Made by a program: the position numbers and the translations under genes
Part shown: positions 1 to 10,516 of the stretch, piece by piece
Position numbering within the stretch: the stretch's first letter is position 1
Layout of the letters: each line of letters starts with the position of its first letter
Source: Oscillatoriales cyanobacterium
Lineage (GTDB): Bacteria; Cyanobacteriota; Cyanobacteriia; Cyanobacteriales; Laspinemataceae
Assembly (NCBI GenBank): GCA_011390955.1
Contig: JAABRM010000003.1
Coordinates: 1-64,000 of the forward strand
Direction of reading: 5' to 3'
Length of the DNA stretch: 64,000 bases
Notes under the pieces: model-generated
Told to the model about the DNA's origin: nothing
What the model saw: only the letters and a program-made list of their open reading frames with translations
Databases searched by the model: none

Positions 1-2
1 GT

Positions 3-176
3 GTTAAACGTGGTTTATACTTGACTTCCACTGGTAGAATCATCAACGCTGATATCAATGGAAGCATGAATATAGCTAGAAAAGTAATTCCCGATGCTTT
101 TGAGGGAATAGAGGGATTGCCGTTTATCCCTGTAGTTTTAGACCTTTGGACTAAAATTACCAACGTAGCTGTCTAA
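3..176 (+). pseudogene. tnpB: C-terminal end of a TnpB (IS200/IS605-type OrfB) gene, cut by the window edge
   Basis: The reading frame is open from the window edge to a TAA at 174-176 and encodes about 57 residues. It includes the segment KRGLYLTSTGRIINADINGS, the usual C-terminal zinc-ribbon and RuvC-III neighbourhood of TnpB, where the ADxNGSxNI motif carries the last catalytic aspartate. TnpB is the RNA-guided nuclease of IS200/IS605 and IS607 elements. The upstream part is outside the window, so it cannot be said whether the gene is whole. No TnpA is visible here. The family call is confident; intactness is unknown. Confidence 0.75.
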
Positions 177-239
177 CATTGTCTACCTTTGGGTAACTTT
201 GTCCAGATTTTTACGAGCGGTGAGTTGATTCAGCTTTAG

Positions 240-390
240 TTCGTTGTTCGTTCTTCGTTCTTCGTTGTTCGTTGTTCGTTCTTCGTCCTTCGTCCACTAA
301 CAAACAACTTGCCAACAAATAACCAATAACCAATAACAAACAACAAACAACAAACAACAAACAACAAAAAACAAACAACAAAAAACCACC
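240..390. repeat. Short tandemly repeated heptamer-like sequences
   Basis: GTTCGTT/CTTCGTT units are followed by AACAAAC/AACCAAT units, so the two halves are partly complementary. This is the cyanobacterial STRR type, low-complexity spacer repeats also seen in this window near 10.4, 34.2, 37.5, 49.5 and 51.4 kb. Confidence 0.7.
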
Positions 391-848
391 GTTGGCACCA
401 AAACCAAGAGATTTGCTATGCTAAAAGTCAACATCCAATCATAATTGGTTATCTAGGGTACACATTCAGTGCAGAGTCGCAAATAGACTCTACTGATAGC
501 TAGTCGCCCAGGGGGGCGGGAATCAAATCCTCGACCGACCGAAAAAACGTCTAAATTCTCCTTGACGGTTACTCGGTCATCACCCAGGCAGCAAAACCAC
601 TGGATCGTCTGACTTGTTCCTGGTTCTGGAAAAGGTTGGTGACAATCAAATCAGCCGGAATCAATGAGTTCAATGTTTTTCTGGGCGATTCGCGGCTCAA
701 AAAACTTTAAGGGGTGGTCGAAAAAAATTCCAACGCATCTGGCGACACCGCTTTTGTCTTCAGCCGATCGCGACTCAGCGGCCTACTAAAGACAGTAAGG
801 GGGTGGCGATTCGTTGAAATTAGGTTAAAAAAATAAAACAGGAAAACC

Positions 849-931
849 GAGGAAAGATGATTTCCTCTTCGGTACTACCAAGTACCGAGAAAAGAGGGAT
901 GATTCGAGCGGAGATGGTGTTTCCTCACCAT
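849..931 (+). promoter_or_regulatory. Three consecutive hairpins in the clpC leader
   Basis: Three perfect stems lie in a row just upstream of clpC. 849-855 pairs with 861-867 (7 bp, 5-nt loop). 870-876 pairs with 881-887 (7 bp, 4-nt loop). 914-919 pairs with 926-931 (6 bp, 6-nt loop). There is no U-tract after any of them, so they look like a structured 5' UTR rather than a terminator. No known riboswitch class is recognised. A regulatory role is inference. Confidence 0.4.
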
Positions 932-978
932 ACTTGTAGGATCTTCCACGTCATAAGAATCAGCAATGGGGATATGCC

Positions 979-3453
979 ATGTTTGAACGGTTTACAGAAA
1001 AAGCGATCAAGGTAATCATGCTGGCCCAGGAGGAAGCACGTCGCTTGGGTCATAATTTCGTGGGAACTGAGCAGATCCTATTAGGTCTGATCGGCGAGGG
1101 CACGGGGGTGGCCGCCAAGGTTCTCAAGTCAATGGGGGTAAACCTCAAAGACGCCCGGATTGAAGTGGAAAAAATCATTGGTCGGGGTTCCGGCTTCGTG
1201 GCGGTGGAAATTCCGTTTACTCCTCGTGCTAAGAGAGTTTTAGAACTGTCTTTAGAAGAAGCCCGTCAGTTGGGTCACAACTATATCGGCACAGAACATT
1301 TGCTCCTAGGGTTAATCCGCGAAGGGGAAGGGGTGGCGGCCAGAGTTCTGGAAAATCTGGGGGTTGACCTCGGAAAAGTCCGCACCCAAGTGATTCGGAT
1401 GCTGGGAGAAACGGCGGAAGTTGCGGCTGGGGGTTCTAGTGGTTCCCGGAATAAAACTCCGACTTTGGATGAGTTTGGCTCTAATCTGACTCAAATGGCC
1501 GCCGAGGGCAAGTTAGATCCGGTGGTGGGTCGGATGAAAGAAATTGAACGGGTGATTCAAATTCTCGGTCGCCGGACTAAGAATAATCCCGTGTTGATTG
1601 GGGAACCGGGGGTCGGCAAAACCGCGATCGCCGAAGGTCTGGCTCAACGGATCGCTACCGGAGATATTCCAGATATTCTGGAAGATAAGCGCGTTGTCAC
1701 CTTGGATATTGGTTTGCTGGTGGCGGGAACCAAGTATCGGGGTGAGTTTGAAGAGCGCTTGAAAAAAATTATGGATGAAATCCGTTCCGCCCGGAATGTG
1801 ATTCTGGTGATTGATGAAGTCCATACCCTGATTGGCGCTGGGGCTGCGGAAGGGGCGATCGATGCGGCGAATATCCTTAAACCGGCTTTAGCTCGCGGCG
1901 AACTCCAATGCATTGGGGCGACTACTCTGGATGAGTATCGCAAGCATATCGAACGGGATGCCGCTCTGGAACGTCGTTTTCAGCCGGTGATGGTGGGCGA
2001 ACCTTCTGTAGAAGAAACTATTGAGATTCTCTTTGGTTTGCGCGATCGCTATGAAGAACACCATAAGCTGAAAATTTCCGATCAAGCTCTCGACGCGGCG
2101 GCGAAACTGTCCGATCGCTATATTTCTGACCGCTATCTCCCGGATAAAGCCATTGACTTAATTGATGAAGCCGGTTCGCGGGTGCGGTTGCTCAATTCTC
2201 AGTTGCCTCCTGCGGCGAAGGAATTAGACAAAGAACTGCGTCAAGTCCTGAAAGAAAAAGATGAGGCAGTACGGCAACAGGATTTTGACCGGGCTGGAGA
2301 ATTGCGCGATCGCGAGTTGGAAATAAAAGAAGAAATTCGGGCGATCGCGCAAAGCAAAAAGAAAGAAGGGACGCAAAAAACCGAGGTTTCCCCAGTGGTG
2401 ACAGAAGAGGACATTGCCCACATTGTCTCCTCCTGGACTGGCGTTCCCGTCAACAAGCTGACCGAATCCGAATCGGAAAAGCTGATGCACATGGAAGACA
2501 CCTTGCACCAGCGACTGATCGGACAAGAAGATGCGGTCAAAGCCGTATCTCGCGCCATTCGTCGCGCCCGGGTCGGACTGAAAAACCCCAACCGTCCCAT
2601 CGCCTCCTTTGTCTTCTCCGGACCAACCGGAGTTGGTAAGACCGAACTCACCAAATCCCTTGCGGCTTACTTCTTCGGTTCTGAAGAAGCCATGATCCGC
2701 CTGGATATGTCCGAATACATGGAACGGCACACCGTATCCAAACTCATCGGATCGCCTCCGGGATATGTGGGGTACAACGAAGGTGGACAGTTAACCGAAG
2801 CCGTCCGTCGTCGTCCTTACACCGTGGTGCTATTTGATGAAATCGAAAAAGCCCACCCGGACATCTTCAATATGCTATTGCAAATTCTGGAAGATGGCCG
2901 TTTAACCGATGCCAAAGGTCGCACGGTGGACTTCAAAAATACCTTAATCATCTTGACTTCTAATATCGGTTCCAAAGTCATTGAAAAAGGTGGCGGCGGC
3001 TTAGGATTTGAATTCAGCGAAAACCAAGCGGATGCCCAATATAATCGGATTCGCAACTTGGTGAATGAAGAACTGAAACAATACTTCCGTCCCGAATTCT
3101 TGAACCGTCTCGATGAGATTATTGTCTTCCGTCAACTGATTAAAGAAGAAGTCAAAGAAATCGCCGAAATTATGTTGCGGGATGTCTTCAAACGGTTAAC
3201 CGAAAAAGACATTACCTTGACCGTGAGCGATCGCTTCAAAGAACGGTTAGTCGAAGAAGGATTTAACCCCGCTTATGGGGCACGTCCCTTACGTCGGGCA
3301 ATTATGCGCTTACTCGAAGATGTATTAGCCGAAGAAATTCTCTCCGGTCGCGTCAGCGAAGGCGATACCGCCTTAGTGGATGTGAACGAGGAAGGAAAAG
3401 TTACGGTTCAACCTGTCAAAGATCGAGAATTATTAGCCCAAGGCGCTGAATAA
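979..3453 (+). CDS. clpC: ClpC, AAA+ unfoldase of the Clp protease
   Basis: This HSP100 unfoldase (824 aa) feeds substrates to ClpP and, in cyanobacteria, takes part in general and stress proteolysis in the cytosol. The domain order is complete: two Clp-N repeats in residues 1-145; first AAA module with Walker [10 protein letters not shown] near 208 and Walker [10 protein letters not shown]; a middle domain with a UVR-like segment near 420-455, diagnostic of ClpC rather than ClpB; and a second AAA module with GPTGVGKTE and [13 protein letters not shown]. The length matches the family. The ATG at 979 starts MFERFTEKA, the conserved ClpC N-terminus. It is monocistronic, with a structured leader upstream and a strong terminator downstream. 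Confidence 0.97.
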   Translation: MFERFTEKAIKVIMLAQEEARRLGHNFVGTEQILLGLIGEGTGVAAKVLKSMGVNLKDARIEVEKIIGRGSGFVAVEIPFTPRAKRVLELSLEEARQLGHNYIGTEHLLLGLIREGEGVAARVLENLGVDLGKVRTQVIRMLGETAEVAAGGSSGSRNKTPTLDEFGSNLTQMAAEGKLDPVVGRMKEIERVIQILGRRTKNNPVLIGEPGVGKTAIAEGLAQRIATGDIPDILEDKRVVTLDIGLLVAGTKYRGEFEERLKKIMDEIRSARNVILVIDEVHTLIGAGAAEGAIDAANILKPALARGELQCIGATTLDEYRKHIERDAALERRFQPVMVGEPSVEETIEILFGLRDRYEEHHKLKISDQALDAAAKLSDRYISDRYLPDKAIDLIDEAGSRVRLLNSQLPPAAKELDKELRQVLKEKDEAVRQQDFDRAGELRDRELEIKEEIRAIAQSKKKEGTQKTEVSPVVTEEDIAHIVSSWTGVPVNKLTESESEKLMHMEDTLHQRLIGQEDAVKAVSRAIRRARVGLKNPNRPIASFVFSGPTGVGKTELTKSLAAYFFGSEEAMIRLDMSEYMERHTVSKLIGSPPGYVGYNEGGQLTEAVRRRPYTVVLFDEIEKAHPDIFNMLLQILEDGRLTDAKGRTVDFKNTLIILTSNIGSKVIEKGGGGLGFEFSENQADAQYNRIRNLVNEELKQYFRPEFLNRLDEIIVFRQLIKEEVKEIAEIMLRDVFKRLTEKDITLTVSDRFKERLVEEGFNPAYGARPLRRAIMRLLEDVLAEEILSGRVSEGDTALVDVNEEGKVTVQPVKDRELLAQGAE

Positions 3454-3534
3454 TTGTGATGGTTTGATGGGATTAATCTGGTTGATTTGAATCGCGAGCA
3501 AATCCGGCTTTTCCTAAACTGACCAACCTCATAA

Positions 3535-3573
3535 AAAAGAGGGGATAGAATCTAATTCTATCCCCTCTTTTTA
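3535..3573. terminator. Terminator between clpC and the CPP1-like gene
   Basis: A 13-bp perfect stem (3539-3551 with 3555-3567) has a 3-nt loop and is followed by TTTTT. A-rich sequence on the other side makes it usable from both strands, which fits the convergent clpC and CPP1-like genes. Confidence 0.85.
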
Positions 3574-3775
3574 TTCATCAATCTTGTGCATTAAATCCGC
3601 TGATTCGCGTTTAATCGGTCTTTTTATTAATGCTAAATTCAGGCCAAATCATCAGAGCGATCGGATATATCTGATGCATTTCTTTTATTGTTTTTTGTCC
3701 TAAAGTTATTTGTCCTACATTTTTCTTAATTTGCCTCTCTCTTGAACCTCTTGACTCGGTAATTGTCGGTTTTTT

Positions 3776-4387
3776 TTATTTGAGAAAGCTACTCGCTAAC
3801 CAAAGAACAAAACAGGTGATAAAAGCCGCTAAACTCTCTGGTGGTAAAGCAATTCCGGCGCCGGTCGCTAACCAACTCCCCAAAAGAGATCCGACAGATA
3901 ATCCCGCGATCAGCGCGACCAGTGTCAGTCCCACCGCACGGAGAAATTTTTGCTCTTTACGATTGAGAAAATAAATACTAAAGGCAACTCCTAATGCCAA
4001 AGCTAAGGATACAGCAGTGGGTTGAAACATTCCCAATACACTCAAACCCAAGAATATGCCCGCAGGCCAAAGAATATCAGACTGTTCTGGGGTATCCAAC
4101 AAGTTTTGCAGCCAAGCCGGGGCTTCTTTTTTTGACACAGCCGGTATTGCTGGCGGTGTTTCTGCTACCTTTTCGGCAAACCGAATCCGGTCTGGAACTT
4201 TTATTTTACCTTCTTGTCGCAGTTTTAATCGCTGCATCAGAATCGCATCATAAGCCGCTTCGATCGCTTCAATTTTTTGGCGATCGCCGTGATACTCTTG
4301 GATGAGAACGTTGCGGCTTTCTTGGATTTCCTCAAATGTGGCATTTTCCGAAACCCGAAGCTGCTGATATGGACTTTGCTCGCTCAT
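3776..4387 (-). CDS. CPP1-like (DUF3353) J-like membrane protein
   Basis: This 203-aa protein belongs to the CPP1/DUF3353 family, cyanobacterial relatives of the plant chaperone-like protein of POR1, which stabilises protochlorophyllide oxidoreductase at the plastid membrane. Residues 1-80 form a J-like helical domain that starts SPYQQLRVSENATFEEIQ and lacks a clear HPD tripeptide. From about residue 103 there are four hydrophobic segments, including one near 145-165 and one at the extreme C-terminus, so it is an integral membrane protein. It is convergent with clpC. The family assignment is firm; a role in pigment synthesis here is inferred from the plant protein. Confidence 0.8.
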   Translation of the reverse strand: MSEQSPYQQLRVSENATFEEIQESRNVLIQEYHGDRQKIEAIEAAYDAILMQRLKLRQEGKIKVPDRIRFAEKVAETPPAIPAVSKKEAPAWLQNLLDTPEQSDILWPAGIFLGLSVLGMFQPTAVSLALALGVAFSIYFLNRKEQKFLRAVGLTLVALIAGLSVGSLLGSWLATGAGIALPPESLAAFITCFVLWLASSFLK

Positions 4388-5415
4388 TAGATGAATTCCT
4401 CCTCTAGTTAAAGTGATTGATAATTTCTAAAAAATTTGTCCTGATTATATGCTTTTATATTGTTTTAATGAACCCAAGTCCACTTTTACCATAAACTATA
4501 CTTCCATAAACTATACTTCCATCAATCTAGCAATTTTTTGGCCAGTTGAGCAATTCTCTGTGTCTCGATCTTGACCGATCCTGCTTTTCCTCTGCCCCAG
4601 AACGACTCAGCCATTGGTCGGTTGCGACTTCAATTATATCTATAACCAGTGTTCCCCTGGTTTTTCGTCTCCGAGGTCACATTGAAAGCCGCGATCGCTT
4701 CAACGGTTCGCCGCGATCGCTTCAACGGTACGTCGCGATTCCGCGCAGCGGATCCCTTGCGGGAATCGCCTTTCTCTGGTCACGGGTATCGGAATTGCTC
4801 CGCAGGGACTTCCCACTATAGCATTTTTATAAACAGTCGTGAACTCAACTAAAAAATTATCTGATTTTTCCCTAAATTATCAATTTGCTCGGCTCCGTTA
4901 CTCCCTGTTATTTATAGCTTAATATTGCCTTGATTTATTCATTTATAACAAAACATGAAACATAAAAGTCGATTTATTTTTATCTGGTAAGATTAGATGT
5001 TTTGAAGAAATAAAAATGGTTTTATTAAATGTTAATAATCATCCAAGAGAAACATCGCTTGTGTAATCAATAATAATGCCAAATTTATGCTAAATTTATG
5101 TAAAAATTATGCGAGGAATGACCGATCGCAAAACTATCAAAAAAATACCCAAAAAATCGGCAAGGCAAGCATATAGATTAAATTCTTGAGCATCGCCAAA
5201 AAAGCGTTATAGGCAAAAGGTGAGTGTCAATCGATCCACTGGAGGTAATTTTTTGTGGATCTGAGCGATCGCTGCTACAACCGCACCGCAAGACCTAAGC
5301 GCTAAAATGATTTAGACAAGAAGTATCAGGCGGGGTCTACCCAAGATGAATCTCTGAGAAAAATAACCAGAAAATTTGTATAAAATTCCAGAATTGGTGG
5401 TGGAAAGCAGGAGTT
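4388..5415. other. Divergent spacer between CPP1-like gene and porin
   Basis: About 1 kb without a supportable gene, AT-rich from 4800 to 5150. It contains a HIP1-rich repeat patch at 4689-4769, listed separately. Promoters for both flanking genes presumably lie here, but no convincing -35/-10 pair was identified. Confidence 0.6.
4689..4769. repeat. HIP1-containing direct repeat plus inverted repeat
   Basis: A 19-base unit with core GCGATCGCTTCAACGG occurs twice with 22-bp period (4689-4707 and 4711-4729). It is followed by an inverted repeat in which GCGATTCC (4735-4742) pairs with GGAATCGC (4762-4769). This looks like a dispersed palindromic element of the type common in cyanobacterial spacers. 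Confidence 0.6.
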
Positions 5416-5424
5416 GTGGAAAAT

Positions 5425-7548
5425 ATGAGATCCGCATTGGATAGCCAAAATAACGAGTTGACGGCACGGATATACTTAAAACCAATCAATGCAACCCTTG
5501 CCTGGGGCTTATTGGGATTAACTTTATCCAGTTGGCCAAGTCCGGTGATGAGTCAGCCCATAGACCCGCAAACCATAGACCCGCAAATGAAATCTATGGT
5601 GGCGAATTCAAACCCCTTGGTGCAGAAAAGCCCCGGTTTACGAGATCGACCCCAGGAGCGATCTGCCTCCGGCACCCTGGCGCGAACGCTCGCTTCCGGG
5701 ACAACCAGAATTACCGAGAACCCCAGGGAAAACCGGCTTAGGCCCGATAGTCAGGGGCCAGAGACCCCTGATAGTTTCCTGATTTCCGCCGAGGCAAATC
5801 AATCTACCAAGGTAGCGATCGACCGCCCCAATCATCAGTCCGACGATCGCCAATCTGAGGATCGCAATCTTGACACAGATATTTTCCAGGGGCAAGCCGA
5901 ACCGAGTCAAGGGCAAGTTCTCGACCCCAACTCCGCTCCCCAACAGACTCATCAAGATTTCCCGTTTTTAGCTCAAAGCATTTCCCCAATGGGCGATCGG
6001 GCTGATTATAATATGGAGCCAAATATTGAGCCAAATATTGAGCGGGAACCGGATCCCCTAGGGCAAATTACCTCCGTGTCTCAGTTATCCGACGTTAAAC
6101 CCACGGACTGGGCATTCCAAGCACTACAGTCCCTCGTTGAGCGATATGGCTGTATTTCTGGCTACCCAGACTTAACCTATCGCGGCGATCGCGCCCTGAC
6201 TCGCTATGAATTTGTCGCCGCCTTAAATGCTTGCTGGGATCAAATTTACCAATTAGTTCAAGCCAGTCAAAGCAGCGGACCGGCTCAAGCAGATTTAATT
6301 AAATTACAACAACTGCGTCAGGACTTTGCCCAAGACCTGGCGATTTTTCAGGATCGACTAGAAACCTTAAGCACTCAAACGACTGTCCTCGAAGAGCAGC
6401 AGTTTTCCACGACGACGAAATTGTTTGGCCAAGCGATTTTTGGCCTTCAGGGTCGAACGGCAAACGAAGCGGACTTTTTTCCCGTGGACGGCGAAAAAGA
6501 TACTAAAGATCCTGGTAGTGAGATTAATTTGATCGACAATCTACAGTTAACCTTGCTCACCCAGTTAAATTCTCGCTCTTTAATTTTGGCCGGGATGCAA
6601 ATGGGCAGTGGCAGCACCGGCCCGCGTTTAAGTAATGATACGCGGCTGGGATATGAGGGCAACACCGATGAGCAAATTGTTCTCAGCGATTTAAACTACC
6701 GACGACTGATTGGTCGTCGGGTGGCAGTGGTTGTCGGCCCTGCGGGGGTCAATATGGCTAATGTTTTCCGAGGCGTCAATGAAGTGGAAAGTGCCGGACG
6801 CGGCCCGATTTCGGCCTTGGCACAGCGGAATCCGATTGTGAATATTGGCAATGGTCGCGGCGGTGTCGGCTTTGACTGGCAAGTCACCTCCAGAATGAGC
6901 GTTCAGGGGGTTTACGCCGCTAGTACCCCTGGGGATGTGGGTAATGGGGGAATCTTTGGGGGAAATGATGGGCAAACCAGTCTAGGTTTCCAATTGACTT
7001 TGACTCCGATCGATCCCCTTAATCTGTCCCTCAGCTATGTCAATGCTTATTCACCTTTTGGGGTGCTGGGAACTGGATCCGGTGATGACCAGTTAACGGT
7101 TGATTCACCGATTAAAACCAATGCTTTTGGTGCTACGATGTCCTGGCGGGTGACTCCAGATATTACTCTTGGTAGTTGGGCTGGTTATACGAATTCTGGG
7201 ATTCCCGGTCGGGATGGTGAGGTGGAGACGACCAACTGGATGGTATTTTTGAATTGGGAAAATCTGTTTGGCCGTAATAACTTAGCCGGGTTGTATGTCG
7301 GTCAACCGCCGAAGATTATCGATAGTAATTTGCCAGTGGGTAAAAATATTCCCGATCTATTGGCCGGGGGTGAAGGAGAACCGGGCGGGCAACCTGGCAC
7401 TACGACTCATTTAGAGCTATTTTATCGCTGGCAGCTTTCCGAGCAAATTAGTCTAACTCCTGGTTTATTGATGATTTTTGAACCCGGTCATGCCCCGGCA
7501 AGCGATCCCATTACTGTTGGAGTTCTCCGAACTACATTTAATTTTTAA
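5425..7548 (+). CDS. SLH-domain OprB-type outer-membrane porin
   Basis: This is a cyanobacterial outer-membrane porin of the SLH plus OprB architecture (Som-like, sometimes called iron-uptake porin). A hydrophobic export signal lies near residues 25-45. A low-complexity stretch to about 215 is followed by one SLH domain (about 220-278, containing SDVKPTDWAFQAL and ending TRYEFVAAL), which anchors to peptidoglycan-linked polymer. Next come a short coiled coil (280-340) and a glycine-rich beta barrel ending in the typical aromatic FNF. A GTG at 5416 is in frame, but AGGAG at 5409-5413 is too close to it; the ATG at 5425 is preferred. The N-terminal linker is longer than usual and contains repeat-derived residues near 5680-5710. 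Confidence 0.88.
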   Translation: MRSALDSQNNELTARIYLKPINATLAWGLLGLTLSSWPSPVMSQPIDPQTIDPQMKSMVANSNPLVQKSPGLRDRPQERSASGTLARTLASGTTRITENPRENRLRPDSQGPETPDSFLISAEANQSTKVAIDRPNHQSDDRQSEDRNLDTDIFQGQAEPSQGQVLDPNSAPQQTHQDFPFLAQSISPMGDRADYNMEPNIEPNIEREPDPLGQITSVSQLSDVKPTDWAFQALQSLVERYGCISGYPDLTYRGDRALTRYEFVAALNACWDQIYQLVQASQSSGPAQADLIKLQQLRQDFAQDLAIFQDRLETLSTQTTVLEEQQFSTTTKLFGQAIFGLQGRTANEADFFPVDGEKDTKDPGSEINLIDNLQLTLLTQLNSRSLILAGMQMGSGSTGPRLSNDTRLGYEGNTDEQIVLSDLNYRRLIGRRVAVVVGPAGVNMANVFRGVNEVESAGRGPISALAQRNPIVNIGNGRGGVGFDWQVTSRMSVQGVYAASTPGDVGNGGIFGGNDGQTSLGFQLTLTPIDPLNLSLSYVNAYSPFGVLGTGSGDDQLTVDSPIKTNAFGATMSWRVTPDITLGSWAGYTNSGIPGRDGEVETTNWMVFLNWENLFGRNNLAGLYVGQPPKIIDSNLPVGKNIPDLLAGGEGEPGGQPGTTTHLELFYRWQLSEQISLTPGLLMIFEPGHAPASDPITVGVLRTTFNF

Positions 7549-8495
7549 TCCAACAATACCGACTAAACTCTGTATTTTTACGGAGAACATTAGCTCTGGC
7601 TGATGATTGTAGTTTAGTCCGCTGATTTATCTGTGGCAATTTAGTTTTGTTAGGGATAACTTTGGCCCAGAGATGTGGCTGTAACCATGACTGGATAAGG
7701 GTTTTGGGTAAGATGCGCGATCGCAATAGGCACAATGTTATTTGGCCTCAGATTAGGACGGTTAATGCCCCATTTCTCATGTCTCCGGCACGCTGACGCG
7801 AACGGCGACCGGTGACAACGGGCTGGGCTTTTACTCCGTGTGTACGGTAAAGTTTTGGGCAAAAAATGTTAAATTTTTTTCATGTTTCCCTTGGAACTTC
7901 CGGATTGGCGATCGCGTCCAATTACTAGGTGAGAACAAAATTTATCTTGTTATCTAATATAAACTTAACTTTACCCAATGTCCCAGGGGTTGCTTATGAG
8001 CCAAACAAATTCGTTTTGTCATCCGATAAACTGAAAAAATTAAAGCCATTGCTAATCCGGTTTTTTTTCAAAAATATCCTCATAAATATCCTCATAAAAA
8101 GATAAAAGTCATCTCTTTATAACCAGATTTTTTAGAGAATTAAATAGCAAAGTAAACTTTGTTATTTGTCATATAAAACATATCTGTTTGTGGTTCTTTT
8201 CGAGCAAAAAAAGCCCTTATGACGAAAAGCTTTAACATGAATAGGTTGCTTGTAATAATTAAAAAGATAAATTCACCGATGCCAAGAGTTGAGCGACTCT
8301 TGAAAACCAGTCATTAACGCAATCAGGCAAGTTCACGGAGGAAGTCAATGTTGTATATTCAAGGGTGCAGAAACTTAAATGTTGTCTAGGGGCGTTTTCC
8401 ATTTATACCCGCGCAAAATTTTGGCATAATTTTTTACATGATTTTTGGCCGGATTTTGCTATGTATGTACTTTTAATTAGTCGAGGAACCCTACT
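7549..8495. other. Spacer between porin and PQ-rich exported protein
   Basis: About 950 bases with no supportable gene. A small hairpin AGAGT/ACTCT lies near 8287-8302. The stretch is AT-rich from 7860 to 8480, and GAGGAA about 8 bases before the 8496 ATG serves as the ribosome site for the next gene. No recognised RNA family is visible. Confidence 0.55.
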
Positions 8496-10346
8496 ATGAC
8501 AACTTCATATATTAAATATTGGCTCACCTTAGGACTCGCCGGATTTTTGGCGGTCTCGATCCCTTCTGCCGCTAAAGCCGAAATTCCGGTCACGGGCGGT
8601 CGAACTGCTGGCGATGGTGCGTTTTTTGTGCCAAATCAAGGGAATACTTTGTTATTTGATACAAATACTCGGTTCTTGCGCCTGGAAACTCCCAATGGGG
8701 TGACGGTTAATTCCCGGTTTAGACCTGGGGGTGGTCGGTTAGATCCTTTTACTGGTGTGCCGCAGGGCGGAGAAACGGGGTTTTTAGAAGGAACCCTTTC
8801 TGGTCGTGCGTTCACTCCCGAAGGAACCCCATTCTTTTTCCAGGGAGTGAGTACGACTCTGAACTTTACCCTGACTTCTTTTGAGACAAGTCGGCTGGTT
8901 GAAGGGACTTTAATCCGTCCCAACGGTCAATCTTCTACACCGTTAGTATTTTTGGAAGCTACCGGGACTTCTCTTTCCGATCCCACTCGTCAGAATTTTG
9001 AGGCGATACCGGGTAATTTGCATATTGGCGAGTTTTCGGCGAATTTATCCGGTGGTGCGATTAGTTTGCCTGGAGATACTCAGTTTGCCGCCCCAGGAAC
9101 TGAGGTGATTCAGTTTGATGGCAATACTTTGGCCGCGAATGCTAATACTAAGTTTGAGTTGGAAGGCAGTGGCAAGGGGACTACGACCCTAGATGCCGGT
9201 GAGGGGACAATTAGTTATGACGGTGAGAGTGGCACTACTAATTTTACAATTCAAGGGACCATTGATGCTACTCCCGATAATAGCAGCGATCGCGCCACTG
9301 AAGTCAGCAATACTCAGAGTCAGAATAGTGAGTCGAAAATCACTGTTGACGATAATAGTTTCAAAATTGAAGGGACGATTCAAGGTCCAGTGAATTTTGT
9401 GGTGGGTGGAGTTGGTGATAATGGTGCAGGTGCTAATCAAGTTTATACCGGCGATACACAATATCAGGTGAGTGGTGTTGGTCGCGGTAGTACAGAGTTT
9501 AATCGCACCGAAGGAAGTTTGAATTTCTATAGTCCCGAAAGCAATACTAATGTAGAAATTACCGGCAATGGCTTTGCGGTGCAAGGGACTGGGACTGGTG
9601 AGGTTTCTTTGAGTGTGGGTGTCGGTTTGAGTGCCGCCCCAAGTTCGTCAGGGGTGAGTAGTGGTGCGGTTTTTGGTTCAAGTCCAACGCCAACGAGTAC
9701 AGATTTTGGCAGAGGTTTCTCCGGTCTGAGTCTAGCACCTAGCAGAACTGAAACTTCTAGTAGTCCAACTGTGGTTAACGATCGGACGATTACCGATCCC
9801 ACAGGGGAAAGTGCGAATACAGGTAGCGCGGACGATAGCACTACGACGGTTCAGCAACCGCAGACCACCCCAAGTATAGTTTTGCCTACTGGCCCATTGC
9901 CGGATACTGAGTCGCCGTTGACGATTTCTCCGCAGCCACAGCCGGAAGTACAGCCGCAGCCGGAAGTACAGCCGCAGCCGCAGCCGGAAGTACAGCCGCA
10001 GCCGCAGCCACAGCCACAGCCGCAGCCACAGCCGCAGCCACAGCCGCAGCCGCAGCCGCAGCCCCAGCCGGAAGTACAGCCGCAGCCGCAGCCGGAAGTA
10101 CAGCCGCAGCCGCAGCCGGAAGTACAGCCGCAGCCGCAGCCCCAGCCGGAGGCGACGACTCCTCAATCGGAAGAGATCGCGCGTCAAGATCCTTTGGCTG
10201 CTTTAATTGAGCAAATTCGCCATTCGCGATCGCAGCCTGATGATGAACCCTTGCCACCGAGCTTTTCTGAGTCCGTTGAGTCCCAGTTGCGATCGGTTTC
10301 CGGGCCGCGCAGTCGCGTGTTTCCGGGGATGGAAAGTTTGAGATAG
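8496..10346 (+). CDS. Exported protein with beta-rich body and proline-glutamine repeat tail
   Basis: A 616-aa protein of unknown function. A clear Sec signal peptide covers residues 1-29, with a hydrophobic core and a likely cleavage after AKA. Residues 30-370 are rich in Gly, Thr and Asn and look like repeated beta-strand segments, as in cyanobacterial surface proteins. A Ser/Thr/Pro linker follows, then from about 478 to 555 a long run of PQPQ and PEVQ units (nucleotides 9930-10150), and then a short polar tail with no anchor motif. The beta-rich body and PQ stalk suggest a periplasmic or cell-surface role, but this is inference. The start is supported by GAGGAA upstream. Confidence 0.6.
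   Translation: MTTSYIKYWLTLGLAGFLAVSIPSAAKAEIPVTGGRTAGDGAFFVPNQGNTLLFDTNTRFLRLETPNGVTVNSRFRPGGGRLDPFTGVPQGGETGFLEGTLSGRAFTPEGTPFFFQGVSTTLNFTLTSFETSRLVEGTLIRPNGQSSTPLVFLEATGTSLSDPTRQNFEAIPGNLHIGEFSANLSGGAISLPGDTQFAAPGTEVIQFDGNTLAANANTKFELEGSGKGTTTLDAGEGTISYDGESGTTNFTIQGTIDATPDNSSDRATEVSNTQSQNSESKITVDDNSFKIEGTIQGPVNFVVGGVGDNGAGANQVYTGDTQYQVSGVGRGSTEFNRTEGSLNFYSPESNTNVEITGNGFAVQGTGTGEVSLSVGVGLSAAPSSSGVSSGAVFGSSPTPTSTDFGRGFSGLSLAPSRTETSSSPTVVNDRTITDPTGESANTGSADDSTTTVQQPQTTPSIVLPTGPLPDTESPLTISPQPQPEVQPQPEVQPQPQPEVQPQPQPQPQPQPQPQPQPQPQPQPQPEVQPQPQPEVQPQPQPEVQPQPQPQPEATTPQSEEIARQDPLAALIEQIRHSRSQPDDEPLPPSFSESVESQLRSVSGPRSRVFPGMESLR
9930..10150 (+). repeat. In-frame PQ/PEVQ coding minisatellite
   Basis: Six-base CAGCCG/CAGCCA units mixed with GGAAGTACAGCCG units encode alternating Pro-Gln with PEVQ inserts. 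The array is pure and in frame, so its length is likely to vary between strains by slippage without breaking the protein. Confidence 0.85.
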
Positions 10347-10393
10347 GAAGGAGTTTCCGGAATTCTTGTGCAGAGGAGCGGAGGGGCAGAGGG

Positions 10394-10476
10394 AATAATT
10401 GATAATTGATAATTGATAATTGATAATTGATAATTATGTTTAATTGTCAATTATCAATTGTTAATTGTTAATTGTT
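10394..10476. repeat. STRR of the TTGATAA/TTAATTG type
   Basis: Tandem ATTGATA units are followed by partly complementary TTAATTG and TATCAATTG units, giving a potential hairpin between two convergent genes (the PQ-rich protein gene and pgeF). The same family recurs at 37.5 and 51.5 kb. Confidence 0.75.
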
Positions 10477-10516
10477 TTCCCCTACACCCTACACCCTACA
10501 CCGATGGCGGCCCTAA

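Larger units (their letters stand above)
177..978. other. Gene-free spacer between tnpB end and clpC
   Basis: About 800 bases without a supportable gene. From about 240 to 390 it holds simple repeats of the CGTTGTT/AACAAAC type in inverted orientation (GTTCGTTC-like copies, then AACAAACAAC-like copies). The 400-840 part shows nothing recognisable. The last 130 bases form the structured clpC leader described separately. The stretch just after 176 is where a TnpB right end and its omega RNA would lie, but no element boundary can be fixed. Confidence 0.6.

Noticed and set aside
2224-2730. Antisense frame of 168 codons within clpC
   Set aside because: Shadow of conserved ClpC coding sequence; no family match or ribosome site.
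9732-10257. Long antisense frames across the PQ-coding region
   Set aside because: Low-complexity CAG/CCG repeats keep several frames open; only the plus strand has a signal peptide and ribosome site.
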